Source: Endomychus coccineus (lineage: Eukaryota > Arthropoda > Insecta > Coleoptera > Endomychidae). From it: 64,000 nucleotides of DNA. The translations under genes were made by a program, and so were the position numbers. Position 1 is the stretch's first letter. Each line of letters opens with the position of its first letter. The notes beneath the pieces were generated by a model. It saw nothing but the letters and a program-made list of their open reading frames with translations, was not told the DNA's origin and did no database searches. The DNA lies in assembly GCA_958510875.1 (NCBI GenBank), contig OY294068.1:164770388-164834387 (forward strand). The letters are read 5' to 3'. Shown here in pieces: positions 47,743 through 59,445 of the stretch.

Positions 47743-50159
47743 GTGAGTATGTATAAGCAAATAGTTTAGTATGTAGCCTAAGATATAATCTAGTACATAG
47801 TCTGATATATGGGAGATATTCTGGATAATTATATAGTAGTCTAGGAGATAGTCATGAAGAAAGTTTAGGATATGGTTGTAGAAAACGAGTATTTTCCCGT
47901 TTTTCGGTATTGAACAAGAATCGATTATCAGGTAATTTCGTATGAATAGTTCAGAACACAGTCATGAAGATAGTATAGGATATGGTTATTGAAAACGTCA
48001 TCTCACATGTTCAGGGATTCAGAATATTTTCCGATTATTGGTATTTAAGAAAGAACATTTATTAGCCCATTTGGTATTGATCAAGAAACGTTTGTTTACC
48101 TGTTCTATATGAATTGTCTAGGAGATAATTCAAGAGCAGATTGTCATACAGATAGTGTTTGATAAGGTTGTTGTATAGTTTTGGTTTTTAGGTATAGAAC
48201 AAGAACGTTTGTTAGTCTATTTTATATGAATAGACTAGGAGATGTTCCACAAGGAGATATTCATAGAGATAGTCTTGGATAAGGTTGTTGAAGACGCTAG
48301 CTCATTTGCTCAGGGATAATTCAGAATATTCACCCATTTGGTATTGACCGATAAACGTTTTTGCTCATTCTATACAAATAGTCCAGGAGACCACGAGAAA
48401 TTGTCATGAAGATAGTTTAGGATGTGGTTGTTAAAAATGTTTGGTCACTTTCTCACGGATAAGTATTTTTCTTTTCTTGGTATTTGACAAGGAACGTTCG
48501 TTGGCCTAATACGTATTGACCGATGAACGTTTTTCTGCATACTCTATATGAATACATCAGGTCATGAAGATAGTCTAGGGTATATTTAGTGAAAACGTAA
48601 GTTCATTTGCCCAGGGATAATCCAGAATATTTTTTGTTTTTGTTATTGAACAAGGAAACTATTCCATATAGATAGTCCAGGAGATAGACCACGGGAGATA
48701 GTCATGAAGATAGTCTAGGATATGGTTGTTGAGAATGTTAGCTCACTTTCTCTGGAATAATTCAGAGTATTTTTCGTTTCTTGGTATTGAACAAGGAACG
48801 TTTATCCGCCCATTTGGAATTGATAGAGGAACGTTCGATTTCCTTTTCTATATGAATAGTCTAGGAGATGGTATACGAGAAGGGTGTCTGGGACATGGTT
48901 GTTGGAGACCTCAGCTCACTTGCTCAGGGATAGTTAGTAATATTTTTCGTATTTTGGTATTGAACAAAGAACGTTTGTTCGCCCATTTGGTCTTGATCAA
49001 CGAACGTTCGTCTGGCCATTCTATGTGAATAATCTAGGAGATAGATACAAGAAAATAGTCTCGGACATGGCTGTTGGAAACCTCAGCTCACTTGCTCAGG
49101 GATAATTAAGAATATTTTTTGTTTTCTGGTATTGAACAAAGAACGATCGTTCGTCCATTGTGTGTTGATCGATGAACGATTTTTGCCTGTTCTATATAAA
49201 TACTCCAGGAGATAGACAACGAGGAGATAGTCAAAAAGACAGTCTGGGATATGGTTGTTGAAAATGTTAGGTCACTTGCTCAGGAATAATTCAGAATATT
49301 ATTCGTTTTTCAATATTGATTAAGGAACGTTCATCCGCCCATTCGGTTTTGATGAAGGAACATTTGTTTGCCTATTCTATATGAATAGTCTAGAAGATGG
49401 TATACGAAAAGATAGTCTAGGATATGGTTATTGAAAGCCTTAGCTCACTTGCTTACCGATAAGTAGACATATTTTTCGTTTTTTGATATTGAACAAGGAA
49501 CATTTATTCAATCATTTTGTATTGAAATGTGGATACTCTAAGAAATAATCATGAATATAGTCTGGGATTTAGTTGTTGGAAACGTTTTCTCACTTGTTCA
49601 GGTATGATTAAAAATAATTTCTGTTTTTTGGTATTGAACAAGGAACGTTTGTTTGCCCATTTGGTATTGACTGATGAACGTTTTTTTGTCTATTCTATAT
49701 AAATAGTCCAGGAGATAGACAACAAGGAGATAGTCATGAAAATAGTCCACGATAAGCTTGTTGAAAATCTCACTTACTCAGGGATAATTTAGAATATTAT
49801 TCGTTTTTGGATATTGATCAAGTAACGCTTATGCGCCATATCAATAGTCTAGGAAATGGTCCACGGGAAGATAGTCTAGGATATGGTAGTTGGAAACCAC
49901 AGCTCACTTGCTCAGGCAAAATTTAGATGATTTTGCGTTTTTTGGTATTAACAAGGAACGTACATTCGCTGATTTGGTATTGATCAAAGAACGTTCGCTT
50001 GCCTATTTTATATGAATAGTCTAGGAGATAGTCCACGAATAGTCATGGAGATAGTCTAGGATATGGTTTTTGAAAATGTAAGCTCAACTGCTTAGAGATA
50101 ATTGAGAATATTTAATGAGTTGGAATGTGATGAAATAAATTATTGAATTTGTGTTGCAG
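47743..50159. other. Intron E-F, almost wholly satellite
   Basis: The donor is GTGAGT and the acceptor TTGCAG. Apart from about 60 bp at each end, the intron is the degenerate tandem array described separately. No mobile-element protein was seen in it. Confidence 0.85.
47810..50110. repeat. Degenerate satellite, about 15 units averaging 156 bp
   Basis: The anchor GATATGGTTGTTGAAAA recurs at about 47871, 47980, 48155, 48279, 48420, 48568, 48719, 48893, 49063, 49248, 49422, 49567, 49755, 49879 and 50059. Spacing ranges from 108 to 188 bp. Each unit has AGCTCACTTGCTCAGGGATA, TATTGAACAAGGAACGTT, CCATTTGGTATTGATC and TATATGAATAGTCTAGGAGA. The unit itself has internal subrepeats (AACAAGGAACGTT and GATCAA-GAACGTT). 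Small ORFs inside are chance. Confidence 0.92.
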
Positions 50160-50303
50160 GGATACGCAATAGAAGATTGCAATTTCAAGCTTTACAACAT
50201 TTGATTCAACTCCTACCTCCAGCAAATAGAGACACCCTTCATGCACTGCTCAACTTCCTGACAACGGTATCTAGGCATGCGACTGATTCTACTAGTAATA
50301 TAG
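50160..50303 (+). CDS. ARHGAP6: RhoGAP exon F (central GAP helices)
   Basis: The acceptor is TTGCAG, directly after a long intronic satellite; the donor is GTATGC. The exon is 144 bases, phase 1 at both ends. It encodes RRLQFQALQHLIQLLPPANR and then DTLHALLNFLTTVSRHA, the standard RhoGAP segment L--LLP--N---L--LL-FL--V. Skipping it would keep the frame but destroy the domain. Confidence 0.94.
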
Positions 50304-51123
50304 GTATGCATTATTGAATATCAAATTATTCTGTTATTTCTTTTCTCCTGCATTTTGGTCAAATATCCATCCAATAGATCAAAGTTTTGTAGTTTGCTAC
50401 TTTAGAGTTTATCAATTAATCTCTCCATTGGTCTTTTCTGATACCTCCAAACTATTATGAAAAATTCCTATACCACCTCGAACAAATAATTGCTGTAAAG
50501 TCATTTTCATTTTTATTATCAATAGTATTATAGAGATGATATATTTATTTATTTATCATGAAAGTTTCTGCACTCAACGTCCATTGAATCTGTTGTAGCG
50601 GGCTACAATAATATTCAGATTTATCAATAAGGATTGATGTATTGTTGACGAATCCGATGAAACCTAGGATTACATAAATATCAAAACTAAATTTGGTAAT
50701 AGTTCATTAACCGATAAACCTGTACAAGATCAGTTTGATTAGTTAGTTTCTGAGATAGTTATGTTTGAATAAATAATTTTCATAACCTAAATTTTACTAA
50801 ATTTATTGAATGAAAAGTACTTGAACGGAATCATAAGGGAAAATTAGGAACTAATCCTTAATCCTTTGATACGCCCTTTTCCAGAAAATTCACTAAACCA
50901 AGAACAAGCGCTTGGAACAAATATCAAATTATTTTGCTGTTTCTTTTAACCTGCATTTTGGTCAAATATCCCTCCAATAGATCACATTTAACACATTTAA
51001 CTTATGTTATCGAAGAAATATTACCAGAAGGTGGAAAACTAGAAGAACAAGTCAATTTCGTCATGGATGTCCTTCCCAAAATGTATAGACGCATTCCCTA
51101 TTGACTAAGATATGATTTTGTAG
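50304..51123. other. Intron F-G with a direct repeat and coding-like fragment
   Basis: 50322-50388 and 50924-50990 are direct copies (ATCAAATTATT, CCTGCATTTTGGTCAAATAT and CCAATAGATCA). The second copy is followed by a 40-codon open stretch that ends 20 bp before exon G. Nothing else was recognised. Confidence 0.75.
50982..51104 (+). pseudogene. Unexplained coding-like fragment next to exon G
   Basis: Reads SHLTHLTYVIEEILPEGGKL, then EEQVNFVMDVLPKMYRRIPY and TGA. Composition and amino-acid order look like real protein, unlike the surrounding AT-rich DNA. CCAATAG before it could act as an acceptor, but the phase does not match exon F, so it is not simply an alternative exon of the RhoGAP. I do not recognise it. 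It may be a retroposed or duplicated exon of another gene. Confidence 0.35.
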
Positions 51124-51409
51124 GTGAACCAGTACTAGGCAATAAAATGGATTCCAATAACTTGGCAACCGTATTCGCACCAAATATCCTTCACTGCATA
51201 AAACCAAATAGTTCGAAGGACACACCCGACCGAGCGGAAGATAGAATTGATATAATAAACGTAGTGAGGATGCTCATTGACCTTCATAGAGAACTATTCA
51301 GTGTATCTGCAGAAGTTTTAGATGAAGTGTACGTGCATATGATGGATACATATCCAGACGCGCTCGATGAACTTCTGAACAAGAGAGATGCCGTTGGTGG
51401 TGCTGACGA
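51124..51409 (+). CDS. ARHGAP6: RhoGAP exon G (end of GAP domain)
   Basis: The acceptor is TTGTAG. The donor is GTAAGT, overlapping the GAG TAA that would stop an unspliced reading. It encodes about 95 residues and ends in phase 2. GNKMDSNNLATVFAPNIL carries the conserved asparagine of the NLA-xFxPN motif (Asn194 in p50RhoGAP). The terminal helix IINVVRMLIDLHRELFSV closes the GAP fold. VLDEVYVHMMDTYPDALDELLNKR follows, matching a conserved post-GAP helix of ARHGAP6. Confidence 0.95.
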
Positions 51410-51757
51410 GTAAGTATTGTGTACCTCCTTCACATGTTTTCTACCTATCCACTAGAGGTACAGTCCAGTCAAAATTGTGCAAAGTGGCGGTCATTATATA
51501 GACCGCACGCAAATGCAAAATCATTTTTGCATCATGTTCATGATGACTTACATATTGTTAGTCGGAAAAAATGGAGGCTCGTGATTATTACAATGAAACA
51601 ATGAAAAACCACTTTCAATTAACAAATGGAATGTTTTTTATAACAAGTGGAATATCTCGAGCTCTTTTAATCCAAAGTTTCTTAAATCTGATATAAGAGG
51701 TATTTTTGGTCCGCTCAACCCGAATCTGAAATCGGAAAATGGAAAAACCTGCCCGTG

Positions 51758-52620
51758 ATTGGTCTCGGTACAATTTTCACTAAAAGAAGGAAAATGTTGC
51801 GTCGTTTTTCCTTCATATTCCTATCTCGGTCCTCGTACAACGTGTCTGATTATATGTTTTCATGGTCGTATTATTTCATGATCATGAAATCAAAACTGAC
51901 GATACTTTTCCGGAAAACTCCGAAAAATGAAAATTTACCATTTCTACACGACAAACTTTAATTATTTTATTTTTCGAAATATTTTTGTCAGGTTTTTAGG
52001 CTACTCAGCTAACATTTTTATTCGAGTGCACATATACGTTAATTTCGATTACTAAGTTCTAATATAAATCGATATTTCATATGAATGCACGTGTTCCATG
52101 AATAAAAATAGAAAAATGGACGTGATCATACAGCCGCATCTCAGATACTATTGCCAGCATGCATATAATTCATTTCCCTGCACACTCAAAGACAGCTTCT
52201 GACGTGTCCACGTCATGAAGATTTTATGTATAGGATCTCTATGGTACACGTACGCCGCATCATCATTGATGCTTTAAAAACATCTGTTCTCTTTTTACCT
52301 GCTTTGAAAGAGGTACTGTACATATCATAATACAAGATACTTGAAATTCTTTATCATAATAATTGTCTACAATTTTTCGAAAAAGAAGATAACAATTAAA
52401 AATTGTCGTGTAAATACGTCAAATTTTAATTTTTCGGTGTTTTCCAGAAAACTGTAGCTGCTTTTCATTTCATGACCATTAATTAATACTCAGCGACCTT
52501 AAAAACCTATAATTTGACACGTTGTACGAGGACTCAGACAGGAATATGAAGAAAAACGACGCAATTTTCCACCAATTTTCCAGAATTATCCTTCTTTTCG
52601 TGAAATTCGTACCAAGAACC
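51758..52620. mobile_element. Foldback element, about 860 bp
   Basis: The left end GGTCTCGGTACAATTTTCAC with AAAAGAAGG pairs inverted with CCTTCTTTTCGTGAAATTCG and TACCAAG at the right. The arms (51758-51975 and 52375-52620) also share CCTCGTACAACGTGTC, TCATGGTC and AATTTTTCGG. ACTCAGCGACCTTAAAAACC, a motif shared with other elements, lies in the right arm near 52480. Confidence 0.78.
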
Positions 52621-52649
52621 ATATAATGAAGTATTATCTAGAAACTCAC

Positions 52650-53310
52650 CCTTAATTTTGATGAAGAAATCAAAAATGGGAGTATAACTGTAAATGATGA
52701 AAGATTGAGGAAATTTTGTAGTTAATCTTTTTCTATATTTTCCTGAAAATTATCAATTTTAGTCGCATAGTACCTCATATCTGTTCTAATAACAATCGAC
52801 CCGTCAATCTGATGATGCTCTTTAATTAATAATGAAGTGATTGACATTTTGCATTTATCACTTTCATGAAACTATTTTACACATTTTTGTACTAATTTCA
52901 TCAAAAAATATCAATATCAGTCGCATAGTACCTCATAACTCTTTTGATAATAATTAATCGGTCAATCTGAGGGTGAGAAAAAATTAATATTAGTTATATT
53001 TGAAAAAATTATGTTATTGAATTTTAAATTGGTCAATTTCAAGACATATTCGGACTAATTTTTCTTAAATTTCAACAAAACCTTCGCTACTTATCTGAAT
53101 ATGAGTAAGATGACAGAAAATAATTAATTTTCATGAAACAGTTTGGAATAATCGCAATGAATTTAGATCCTGCAAACGATTTTTTATTGAATTGTAACTC
53201 CAAAACAGTTGGGAATAAAGGATTATCAAGAAACTCACCCTCAATTTTGATGATTAAATCAAAATTGAGGGTATAGCCGTAAATGATGAAAGTTTGAGAA
53301 AATTTTATAC
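52650..53310. repeat. Direct repeats in intron G-H
   Basis: 52640-52700 and 53228-53300 share AAACTCACCCT-AATTTTGATGA, then GTAAATGATGAAAG-TTGAG-AAATTTT. Separately, GTCGCATAGTACCTCAT occurs at 52762 and 52920. They are probably parts of an old foldback family without complete ends. Confidence 0.6.
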
Positions 53311-53676
53311 CAAATGTTTTTTGTAATTTCCTCAACCTAACCTAACCTCACCTAACATCTTGAATATATGACAACATATGACCGCAAGCCGAGAACCCAT
53401 AAGATGCTGGAGATATTTGGTGTTTTATTTTCATTGACATGAAAACCGAATTGATAAATTCCTACTTAATAAATCACCAAAGTAAACTCTCCATCAGAAC
53501 AATGAATCACACATACTTATTACAAATAAATCAAATTCATGATATTACATGCAACGCTATTCACTATTTTACATTTCCTCTCTTTGGTTATCAGGAAATT
53601 AGAGCAAGGATGATATGATTCAACTTCATTCTCTTATGCAAATAAAACATATACTCATCCTCACTTTAAATTTTAG

Positions 53677-53874
53677 ATCTGTGGAGGAATTAGACAGCGA
53701 GAGTTATTCTGCTCCATGGACACCTACATTGCCAACTTCAGAAAGGAATATAGACAATATTTACACAGATACAGAACCAAACACACCAACAGATAAAAAG
53801 AAAACATGGTCAAGGGAAGAGTTCCTTCACGAAACGGCAGCCACTGGGGGACCCAACGTTGGTATGAGGATAAG
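53677..53874 (+). CDS. ARHGAP6: RhoGAP exon H (post-GAP tail)
   Basis: The acceptor is TTTTAG and the donor GTAAAT. The exon enters and leaves in phase 2. It encodes 65 residues: acidic ESVEELDSES, then SAPWTPTLPTSERN, DTEPNTPTDKKK and TWSREEFLHETAATGG. The composition is polar with repeated TP sites, as expected of a disordered, kinase-regulated tail. The assignment to this gene rests on phase continuity with exons G and I and on the open frame across the acceptor. I do not recognise a domain. Confidence 0.88.
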
Positions 53875-55401
53875 GTAAATATCATTACATAACTTTGTAG
53901 TCCCAAACGGCATCAATTTTAATATGCTGGACCATATGGTAATCATCATGGCTCATCTCTCTACTACATTCAGCAGCAGATTGTATATCTTCTCCAAGAA
54001 GAGTATTTTCTATAATCCCGCAAATCAACAAATAACATGAAACTTCTTCAATCTCATTTTCCAAATATTTTGTTATCCTCAAATGACCGAAACCTGGACT
54101 AAACAAGAAGTGTTCAGCTAATCTTGATAAGTTCAAATTCGTAAAAAAATGTTATGTGAAGGAAATTAGGAATTATTACTGATATGTTTTGTCTCATTGA
54201 TAATATTCAATATAAATGAAAAATCACCAATCCATATGATTCATCACGAAATCTCAGGAACTATTTCGCAGCCATCCTACATTTTTGAATTTTGACTGAA
54301 AAATCATGATCTCCAACCCCAAAGACCCCCCCCCCCATACACCAATTCTAAAGTGATACCACTCGGAAAGAGGCTGCCGCTCCCAAAATCAATACAATTT
54401 CTATTTTTACCACTTTATAGTAGATTCATACGACTAATAGGGACGTCGCAATCGTTTCCAGATGGGTCAAACTAGTCTAGATCGATTCAGACATGCCCAA
54501 AACGGATATATCGACAAAAATCAACATTTTTTCGTCCGATTACAATACTTCCCTTACATTATTCACAATCCATATTGAGGGAAGTAAAAATAAAGATGAA
54601 TGCCAGAAATACCATTCTGAATGGGGCTACCGCATATGATACAATACAGTTCCTATTTTCACTTATTAGGAAGGAAATTAATGTGATTAGATGAAAATTG
54701 ACGGTTTCTGAACATGAGATCACTTGTCTTCATAAAATGCTATATTTTCTATTATAGAAGTTTAATTCCCTTAATTTGTAATTAATTTATTTCTTCAGCA
54801 TCACATTTCTTTTCTGTTAGGCATTTATCATGTTCCTGTGTAATCTTGTTGACTAAATATTTTGTTTTCTTAATCGCACATTCAACGTTTGACAGAAAAA
54901 TGTAATCAGGGATAAGCAATCCCAACACTTTCCAGAATTAAGCATCTTCTCTAAGATACATTCAAGCAAGGCACCAAATGTTCCGATTCTAGCCCACAGG
55001 AATTGCTCCAAAGATTCAAATTTTCCACATTTTCCGATATATCATTACTTTGAATGTAGGTATTTTCTTAAACAAGGGCTTATCTCTTATTCAATCGAAA
55101 TGATCAGGTCTCTCTGGTCTGGTAACGCCACACACGAATAGTTCTAGACAACTGTTTCATTCTTCTCAGAGTTCATTAGTAGAACGAGAAAGTTTGCAAC
55201 GTTACTGAACGATATCTGTGCAAAGTAGACAATACTAAGCAACGGCTTTGGGGCGACACCAAATCAAACCAATGTAAGGAATTAGATATAAATGAATACC
55301 TATATGAATATATTCATTTATCTCATATACTGAATTTTGCCAGATAACAATGATGGGGTCTAGATCGATCAGTAAAGTTCGAGAAATCTATTGGTCTATA
55401 T

Positions 55402-57875
55402 CAGGGATGGCCAAGAGGTCGACCGCGGTCTACCGGTCGACCGCGAAGACGATTTAGGTAGCCCGCGAGAGTAAAAATAAACTGAACAGAAAATATTTAA
55501 AAATAATATCATTAATTTTAAAATGATGTTCCTTTTCGCGCCAAGAACACGTCTATATAAGTAGCTTCGGTCTGTCGTAACTCGTAACGTGGTATATTGT
55601 TGCGTGCGTGTGTGTGAGTCAGTCGTGTAAACGCGACTCACCGCTAGTATATTGTTGTTTCTTTTCATTTCGCATTGTTTTCTCTTTTTGTGACCTCGCC
55701 CACGAAGGATCGGCCAAATAATAACAAGAGCCAGTACTAGTTTCGACTTGAGTGCGAACGTAGGTATTAACAACTAATTTGTTGCGTCGCGATTATTAAA
55801 AGTTAACGTAGGGGCCTTGAGACTTAGTGTTTTTCAACTATTTTATCAGAATGAGTGGGCCATCTAGTTCGAGTGCTAAAAAAAGTAAGACTTACCTTTA
55901 TCACAGTGAGTGGGAAGCGGAATTTTTTTTCGTTATGGTCAAGGATAAATGTGTGTGCCTAATCTGTAACTCAAGTGTCGCATTACCGAAAAGAGCTAAT
56001 GTTGAAAGGCATTTTAAAACTACACATTCCAAATACGCCACCGATTTTCCATTTGGCAGTGAAAACCGAAAGATAAAAGTACGTGAATTAAAAAGCAGTT
56101 TAAACGCACAACAATCTTTTTTTACAAAACCAGATTCGAAATCAAAAGCTGCAACACTGGCGTCATTTGCTGTTACAGAAATATTAATAAAACGAAAGAA
56201 ACTTTTCGAAGATGGAGAAATGATCAAGGAAGCCATGCAGAGAGCTGGAGAAGCACTTTTTAATAACTTTAAAAACAAAAAAGAAATTATTACAGCAATA
56301 AATGATATTTCACTTTCACGGAACACAGTAATGCGACGCAGTGAAGCCTTAAGTGAAAATTTGGAACAATGGAACTTAATGAAGACTTGCAGAAATGTTG
56401 TTTCTTGTCACTACAGTTTGATGAATCCACCGATGTAACCGACATTGCTAAATTGTGCGTTTTCGTGCGCCTAGTTTTTGAAGAAAACAAAAGAAGAATT
56501 ATTGACAATGATTCCATTGAAGGGGCAAACCAGAGGTGAAGATATTTACAGATCTTTGAAGAGTTTTGTAGAAAATACTGCATTTCCGATACACAAACTA
56601 GTTGCTATCACGACAGATGGAGCACTCGCTATGCTGGGACAAAGAGTTGGTTTTATTTCATTGTGCAAAAATGATGACAACATTCCAAGTTTCACCAACT
56701 ATCACTGCATCATACACCAGCAAGTTTTGTGCTCTAAAATTCTGGAATCAGATGTTATTATGAAAATTGCTTTTAAAATAGTTAATTCTATTCGAGCCAG
56801 AAGTTTGCAAAGGCGTCAATTTCTTCTTTTTGAAGAGACAGAAGCCGAACACTCAGACCTTTTGCTACATACAGATGTTAGGTGGCTTAGCCGTGGTGCC
56901 TTTTTGAAGAGATTTCGCCAATTACTGCCAGAAATCAAGACATTCGTTCAATCAAAAGGAGAAAATATACCTGAGCTTGAAGATGAAAAATGGCTTATGA
57001 AGCTGGCCTTTCTTTGTGACATAACAGAAAAACTCAATGAGTTGAACCTAAATCTTCAAGGGAAAGACAAAACCGTCATTGACATGACATCTTTGATTAA
57101 AACTTTTAAAAGTCAAATTCAAATGCATGCATTTCAATTAAAACGAGGTGAACTAAAAAATTATAAAAACATGGAAGAAGAATGTACGCACAATTCAAAT
57201 CGAGACTACAAAATTTTCGCTGAACAGCTGGATAATTTGCATCTTGAGTTCGAAAGAAGGTTTGCAGATTTTGCCGCTCTCGAAGAAGTGCTAAGTTTCA
57301 TGGTATTCCCTTTCAATGAAAACATTGACATTGACAGCTTGACCATTAAAATCGGCAACTTAACCGATACTGAATCTCTTGTGGTCGAAGAAGAAATAAT
57401 AAAAATGAGGAGCGATATATTTCTGAAAGCTAGAGCATCTGGTAGTACAGAATTTTGGAAAGTGATTTGCAAAGAAAAGTTTCCATGCCTAAGAAAGGTG
57501 GCTTTATATTTGACTTCATTTTTTCGTTCTACCTATCTTTGCGAATCAACGTTTTCAACTATGAATGCAATAAAAACCAAAAATCGTTCCCGCTTAACAG
57601 ACGCTCACTTAACTTCCTGTTTGCGCATCGCAGTTACTTCGTACACTCCCCAATATGATAAACTTGTGGAGAATATGCAGTGTCAAACATCCACTCAAAA
57701 GCGTAAAACGCAATGAAAAATTCGAATTAAGTATGTAATACTCAATAAATAAATACATACAAACTTATTACAAAAATGTTTTATTTCTCTCTTCTAAATT
57801 CTACCTTGCAGTCGACCGAAGGAAGTATTTTCGAGCACAAGTAGACCTCACAGGTCAAAAGTTTGGCCACCCCTG
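55402..57875 (+). mobile_element. Full-length hAT transposon with perfect 8-bp target duplication
   Basis: The element begins CAGGGATGGCCAAG and ends TTTGGCCACCCCTG; these are inverted with one or two mismatches. Flanking GTCTATAT (55394-55401 and 57876-57883) is an exact 8-bp duplication, the hAT signature. GTCGACCG-type repeats lie just inside both ends (55418-55443 and 57812). Length is 2474 bp, normal for an autonomous hAT. The transposase is near complete. The low divergence of the target duplication and ends points to a recent insertion into this intron. Confidence 0.95.
55851..57716 (+). pseudogene. hAT transposase (GTF2IRD2/FAM200-like), two frame breaks
   Basis: From the ATG at 55851: a BED-type zinc finger (CLIC with HFKTTH), then a helical region. 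Near 56375 the frame shifts by one base, so that the expected FDESTDVTDIAKLCVFVRLV is read in another frame. Near 56478 it shifts back to KEELLTMIPLKGQTRGEDI. The catalytic domain shows DESTDVTD, ITTDGALAM, HCIIHQQ and DVRWLSRG. The C-terminal hAT dimerisation block is FRSTYLCESTFSTMNAIKTK with RSRLTDAHL, and the gene ends in TGA at 57714-57716. Total length is about 620 residues, as in the family. A polyA signal AATAAATAAA follows. The kin seem to be the vertebrate and arthropod ZBED/GTF2IRD2 group of hATs. Confidence 0.93.
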
Positions 57876-58138
57876 GTCTATATCGTACATTGTTATTACC
57901 ACAGCTGCCTTTCGTGGAAAACTTATAGTGATGTTACTAGGAAGGGGAAGCATCTTCTCCAAATGTTATCGTTTCCGTTTTTTCATAATTCTTTCCCATA
58001 TCAAGACCAAAATTCATTTTTGTTCTGGCTACACTCAGAATTTCAAAATCTAATATGAACATTCTCATAAATATTTCTCATCGTAGTATGAGTATGAGCT
58101 TAGAATATCTGGTGGACTGTATATAAAAATTTCAAATA

Positions 58139-59392
58139 ATAGTTCAGTAGCACTAACTTTTGGTTAGGAAATTTCATGAATAATTTTTCTAAGGTGGCTA
58201 TCATTATTCAAATCGGCCGTCTAAGAACGATAGTGATATTATTCTTGGGACAAACCCTGTGCTTCATGCCATAAACTCACTTTTTGTGTTAAAAAAAATA
58301 TTATGGGCTCTCAAACCGACGCCATTGAAGATATAGACTTTTTGGTGCTGCTACACAGCATTGAAACAAGAAATCGCAGGGAAACAACCCCCTCCAGTCA
58401 CGTGCTATAATCAAAAAAATTTGTTTTTTCATGATTTTTTTTTGGGAAAATCATGTACTGAAATAACTTCTACAGCACGTCAAGAACCAGATCTTTGTTG
58501 CGATGAAAGCAAAAACAACGGTGCTATTACGATTTGTTTGATTAAAATTCAATTTTAGCAACCCACCATTTTTTTAATATTTCTTTACAAATTGTGGTGG
58601 ATATTTCTGCCAAATCTGAAAAACACCCACTCCTTATGGGAGAAGTGATACTGACGTCTTTTCTCTCATATGAATCAAGTTTTGGGTCCAAAAATGAAAG
58701 GGGCCAAATTTATGGCCAAAAGCAAAAAAAGTCTGCCCCTCCGTATCTACTCATCATACTAAGGTCTGACTAGGCTTAAGTTGATAGGAAAAATAAACGT
58801 ATTCGAATGGTATAAGCCACGACTCGATTCGTTATTCGAAAATCGAGATATTCGAGTTCAAATTTTGACTGTAACCTATAATGGCCGCTCGGAGCAAAAA
58901 TGTAGGAAAAAAATGTCCTACAACATGAAGGTAATATAGAATACAATTCCCCAAAGAGAATAACCTCAATTAGAAGTTGTAAAGACGAACCTGAAAGACT
59001 AAAGTCAAAAATGAAAGTGCGATTTGCGCTCCACCTATTGAGGATATAATTGAAGAAATTAGGGTATATTCAAGAACTAAAATGTAGTTCTTGACCTTGC
59101 TGTAGAAGTAATTTCGATTCATAATTTTTCCCAAAAAAATCATGGAAAAAAATTTCTTTTTGCAAACGATTCCGTACCCTGGTGTTTCCTATCACCACCA
59201 AAAATTGAAGTTGATGTCTTCAAAAACGATGATTTTGGACCCTATATTTCGTTTTTTTTTACACAAAAAGTGAGGTTATGACATGAAGCACAGGGTTGGG
59301 CCCAAAAATATTGTCACCATCGATTTTAGATGGTCAATTTACATGATAATTCCCAAGATCGTCGATTTTGAAAACAGTGCTACTGAACTATA
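58139..59392. mobile_element. Foldback element just upstream of exon I
   Basis: The ends ATAGTTCAGTAGCACT and AGTGCTACTGAACTAT are inverted copies. The arms (58139-58500 and 59080-59392) share CCCTGTGCTTCATG, ACTCACTTTTTGTGT, TTTTGGTG and CATGATTTTTTT-GGGAAAA. The right end is 53 bp from the exon I acceptor, so the branch-point region of the intron lies at or inside the arm. Confidence 0.82.
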
Positions 59393-59445
59393 AACTATAA
59401 GACGTTCTGATAAAACAATAATAAGCGTAATTTTCATTTTTCCAG

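Larger units (their letters stand above)
51410..53676. other. Intron G-H
   Basis: It holds a remnant related to the 5453 element (51655-51740, GGTATTTTTGGTCCGCTCAA), a foldback (51758-52620) and direct repeats (52650-53300). The bases 53330-53360 hold CCTAACCTAACCTCACCTAA, two or three insect telomere-like units. 53380-53670 is AT-rich with nothing recognised. Confidence 0.65.
53875..59445. other. Intron H-I with a hAT element and a foldback
   Basis: Besides the hAT element (55402-57875) and the foldback (58139-59392), the stretch 53880-55390 is AT-rich. The antisense ORF at 53885-54136 is not recognised. A C-run (54324-54337) lies in the same stretch. Confidence 0.7.

Noticed and set aside
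48726..49028. ORF of 100 residues in the intron E-F
   Set aside because: It falls wholly in the degenerate satellite and repeats the unit.
47810..50110. Regular repeat spacing as a CRISPR-like array
   Set aside because: Unit length varies, the units are diverged over their whole length with no unique spacers, and the setting is a eukaryotic intron.
53328..53360. CCTAACCTAACCTCACCTAA as an interstitial telomere track
   Set aside because: Only two or three imperfect units; too short to call telomeric.
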